NCBI GenBank assembly: GCA_029567025.1
Contig: JAKQLT010000137.1
Coordinates: 1-6,042 of the forward strand
DNA length: 6,042 bases
Reading direction: 5' to 3'
DNA from: Candidatus Omnitrophota bacterium
GTDB lineage: Bacteria; Omnitrophota; Gorgyraeia; Zapsychrales; Zapsychraceae
Under the pieces are notes generated by a model. The model saw only the letters and a list, made by a program, of their open reading frames with translations. It had not been told where the DNA came from and made no database searches. Of the stretch, positions 4,682-6,042 are shown one piece after another. The translations under genes were made by a program, and so were the position numbers. Numbering within the stretch: the first letter of the stretch is position 1; every line of letters begins with the position of its first letter.

Positions 4682-4772
4682 AAATGACCTTAGCCCTTAT
4701 TTTTAGCTACTTTTTGAGTTTGCAAATTCTTAAATTATTTAAACAATTTAAACAACTACAACACGCGCGCGC
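4682..4772. other. AT-rich origin flank with tandem 9-mer and CG dinucleotide run
   Basis: Next to the iterons is a TTAGCC/GGCTAA stem (4677-4682 / 4690-4695), then AT-rich DNA containing TTTAAACAA twice in tandem (4738-4746, 4747-4755). A run of alternating C and G follows (4764-4772). AT-rich tandem repeats beside iterons are typical of the DNA-unwinding element. The CG run is odd in such AT-rich sequence. Confidence 0.4.
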
Positions 4773-5271
4773 ATTTATAAGAGGGTTGCCATCTTATAGG
4801 TAAGTAGTGCTTAGCCTATTTTAAGCGTTGTTGTTGTTTTATTTTTATAAAAAAGACTTTTAATTATTCGATAAATTCAAAGAACCTGTTATTCATAACA
4901 AAACAAGTCAACTAAACAACAACGCATCTGATAATGGTCATTATGTAATCCAAAAACCATACTACCCGAAAACATAAAACGCCCATGCCTATTATCATTT
5001 TAAGATTTAAGCATGAGCGTTTAAACGTCATTATATTCGATATTTATTTTTTTAATATAAAAGTTTTATTATATTCTCGATTTTAAAGGCTCTTTCGAAT
5101 ACGATATTTTATCGATTGCTCAAACATTCAAAAATCTCTATATACCCGAGAGCGTCTATGGTTCGCCAGTTATCTTGATAACCCTCATCAACATTCTATT
5201 ATCAACCCTTGAAAACTCAAACGGCTTATTAAACGGCCTTTTTATTTCGTCCTGGCTAAAAAAGTCAGTCT
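4773..5271. other. Gene-free region between origin and toxin-antitoxin module
   Basis: No ORF with a ribosome binding site was found. The region is AT-rich and holds several small palindromes. These include ATAATG/CATTAT (4931-4944), CGTTTAAACG (5018-5027), CGATA/TATCG (5102-5114) and GTTATC/GATAAC (5169-5182). GCGTTGTTGTT (4825-4835) has its reverse complement at 4915-4925. These could be binding sites for partition, transfer or regulatory proteins, but none matches a site I recognise. Confidence 0.6.
4976..5022 (-). terminator. Probable intrinsic terminator for leftward transcription
   Basis: Read on the - strand, AAACGCTCATGC (5022-5011) and GCATGGGCGTTT (4988-4977) pair over 12 positions with one G-U wobble; on the + strand the same position is a C-A mismatch, so the - strand RNA is favoured. 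The stem is followed by TTTTATGTTTT. The loop is 22 nt, longer than usual. It would stop transcription from the toxin-antitoxin genes before the origin. Confidence 0.5.
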
Positions 5272-5544
5272 TTAATAAACGTCGTCATGTGAGCCTATAT
5301 TTAACAAAATATAAGCGCCATCGATCGGGTCAACATCAAAGATAATACGACAATCGGCAGAAATTGTAAAAGCATAATAGTCTTTTAAAGTTCCTCTAAG
5401 TTTATGATTTTCGAGATGAAGCGCGTGAGGATCAGAGGCAAGCGTCTTAATGCGGCCTTTAATTTTATCATAAAGTTCCGGGTGTTTTGAAAGAAATTTA
5501 GCAAGCTTCTTAGAGAACGATTTAGCGTTTTTTATTTTTGGCAT
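5272..5544 (-). CDS. RelE/StbE-family toxin (mRNA interferase-type)
   Basis: A 90-aa protein, the usual size. The start is ATG 5544, with AAGGAGA (5557-5551) 6 nt upstream; the frame is open further upstream, but that part is the antitoxin gene read in another frame. Features of the RelE/YafQ/StbE fold are a helical N-terminal half (FSKKLAKFLSKHPELYDKIK), then HKLRGTLKDYYAFTIS, the strand CRIIFDVD with Arg66, and the C-terminal GSHDDVY with His86 and Tyr90. Members of this family cleave mRNA at the ribosome when free of antitoxin. The gene overlaps the antitoxin by 23 bp, as in many such operons. Exact subfamily and activity are inferred from family resemblance. Confidence 0.88.
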   Translation of the reverse strand: MPKIKNAKSFSKKLAKFLSKHPELYDKIKGRIKTLASDPHALHLENHKLRGTLKDYYAFTISADCRIIFDVDPIDGAYILLNIGSHDDVY

Positions 5545-5758
5545 TGGCGTTCTCCTTATCGACAGCGGCAAAAAGTGCGTCAACACCCTCGATGTAGTTT
5601 CCGGCTTTAACATCCGCGCGCGCCTCATCACATTCCTTTTTAAGTTTGGCGCGGCGCTTGCGAATGGCGCGGCGTTTAATTTTATCGGCGAGCGTAATTT
5701 GATCATCGAGTTCCAGCTCGTCACAAACGCGCAAAATCAAGTTAATAGTAGCGGTCAT
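5522..5758 (-). CDS. Antitoxin of the RelE-type pair
   Basis: A 78-aa protein starting at ATG 5758, with GAGGTGA (5770-5764) 5 nt upstream; an in-frame GTG at 5767 lies inside that ribosome binding site and is rejected. It is rich in charge and predicted helix: residues about 8-50 (ELDDQITLADKI, then a strongly basic RRAIRKRRAKLKK), then EARADVKAGNYIEGVDALF, and a Lys/Asn-rich end. The last part resembles the toxin-binding segment of small addiction antitoxins, but I cannot place it in a named family from motifs alone. The assignment rests mainly on its position and overlap with the toxin. Such antitoxins usually repress their own promoter. Confidence 0.78.
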   Translation of the reverse strand: MTATINLILRVCDELELDDQITLADKIKRRAIRKRRAKLKKECDEARADVKAGNYIEGVDALFAAVDKENANAKNKKR

Positions 5759-5776
5759 AATAATCACCTCGAATAT

Positions 5777-5805
5777 ATTTTATCATATCCCAAGTTATAA
5801 AGCAA
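5777..5805 (-). promoter_or_regulatory. Promoter of the antitoxin/toxin operon
   Basis: On the - strand: -35 TTGCTT (5805-5800), 17-nt spacer, extended -10 TGATAAAAT (-10 at 5782-5777). The predicted start falls near the ribosome binding site, giving a very short leader. The sequence TATGATAAAATA (5787-5776) is identical to that of the rep promoter. Confidence 0.6.
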
Positions 5806-5832
5806 ATTTGAGCAGTTAGGAAGAACATTGTT

Positions 5833-6027
5833 TTATTTAATAAGACCGTCGCGTTTAAGTTTTTCTTCCATGGCGTTTCTTGCGAACTTCGAAACGGCCA
5901 TCGAGTTTTTATTTATGGCTTCGATCCATTCGCGAGGTACCCCATAAATCATTATTTTAGCGTCCTTTTCCTTTTTAGTCCTTTTGATATTATGTTTTAC
6001 TGCGGAATCGTCTATAACTTCCTTCAT
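5833..6027 (-). CDS. Small ribbon-helix-helix-like DNA-binding protein (possibly 5'-partial)
   Basis: 64 residues from ATG 6027. A basic N-terminal part (HNIKRTKKEKD) leads into a probable beta-strand AKIMIYGVP (23-31), helix REWIEAINKN (32-41), and helix VSKFARNAMEEKLKRDG (45-61). This strand-helix-helix order and the SKFARNAMEEKL pattern fit the Arc/CopG/MetJ-type ribbon-helix-helix fold, which binds DNA as dimers and is common in plasmid copy control, partition and antitoxins. No ribosome binding site precedes the ATG, and the frame stays open through the last 15 nt of the window, so the true start may lie outside. It is 74 nt upstream of the antitoxin on the same strand, but that module has its own promoter. 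Confidence 0.6.
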   Translation of the reverse strand: MKEVIDDSAVKHNIKRTKKEKDAKIMIYGVPREWIEAINKNSMAVSKFARNAMEEKLKRDGLIK

Positions 6028-6042
6028 GGCTATTTTATTAAT

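Noticed and set aside
4985..5086. 33-codon + strand frame starting at ATG 4985
   Set aside because: No ribosome binding site, and it starts inside the terminator-like hairpin; chance frame in AT-rich DNA.
5545..5724. N-terminal extension of the RelE-type toxin to 150 aa
   Set aside because: The extension is the antitoxin gene read in another frame, and ATG 5544 has its own ribosome binding site and gives the normal family length.
1..6042. Window as one complete circular plasmid
   Set aside because: Joining the ends gives an open frame into the XRE fragment, but the joined residues (MAILLIKLGIS) do not rebuild a normal HTH N-terminus, so circularity is not supported.

Overview
The window looks like accessory, plasmid-type DNA from a bacterium, probably Gram-negative. 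It carries a Rep_3-type initiator gene with iteron-like repeats upstream, a RelE/StbE-type toxin-antitoxin pair, several small DNA-binding proteins, and an exported Sel1-repeat protein with a signal peptide. No gene here identifies the host. Base composition is a mosaic: the rep gene and its surroundings are very AT-rich, while the histone/HU pair (520-1147) and the hairpin region (about 2580-3190) are clearly GC-richer.

Left part, + strand (1-2234). The tail of an XRE-type helix-turn-helix regulator is followed after 11 nt by a small excisionase-like (HTH_17) protein. A consensus-grade promoter overlaps the stop codon of that gene, and its -10 box sits inside a perfect 10-bp inverted repeat. 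The promoter drives two genes 4 nt apart: a 108-aa protein with a recognisable histone fold, and a strongly basic HU/IHF-family protein. This histone + HU operon, with two regulators beside it and operator-like palindromes in front, is the most interesting content of the window. A separate strong promoter then drives a secreted protein with five Sel1 repeats.

Middle (2235-3237). No large gene is present. A 21-codon hydrophobic ORF on the - strand has an excellent promoter and ribosome binding site. It is followed by GC-rich DNA organised into a 200-nt nested inverted repeat and a second, branched hairpin cluster. These look like structured RNA or a palindromic element.

Right part, - strand (3238-6042). 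A 426-aa Rep_3 initiator is preceded by its promoter, short direct repeats, an 18-bp inverted repeat and two iteron-like direct repeats 22 bp apart, then AT-rich DNA with a tandem 9-mer: a plausible replication origin. Beyond a 753-bp intergenic stretch, which includes a likely terminator, are an overlapping antitoxin/toxin pair with its own promoter and a small ribbon-helix-helix-like protein that may continue past the window.

Together the genes suggest a plasmid (or integrated plasmid) backbone of replication plus addiction. Its cargo is a chromatin-type module that could compact, silence or protect the element, and this last role is inference.
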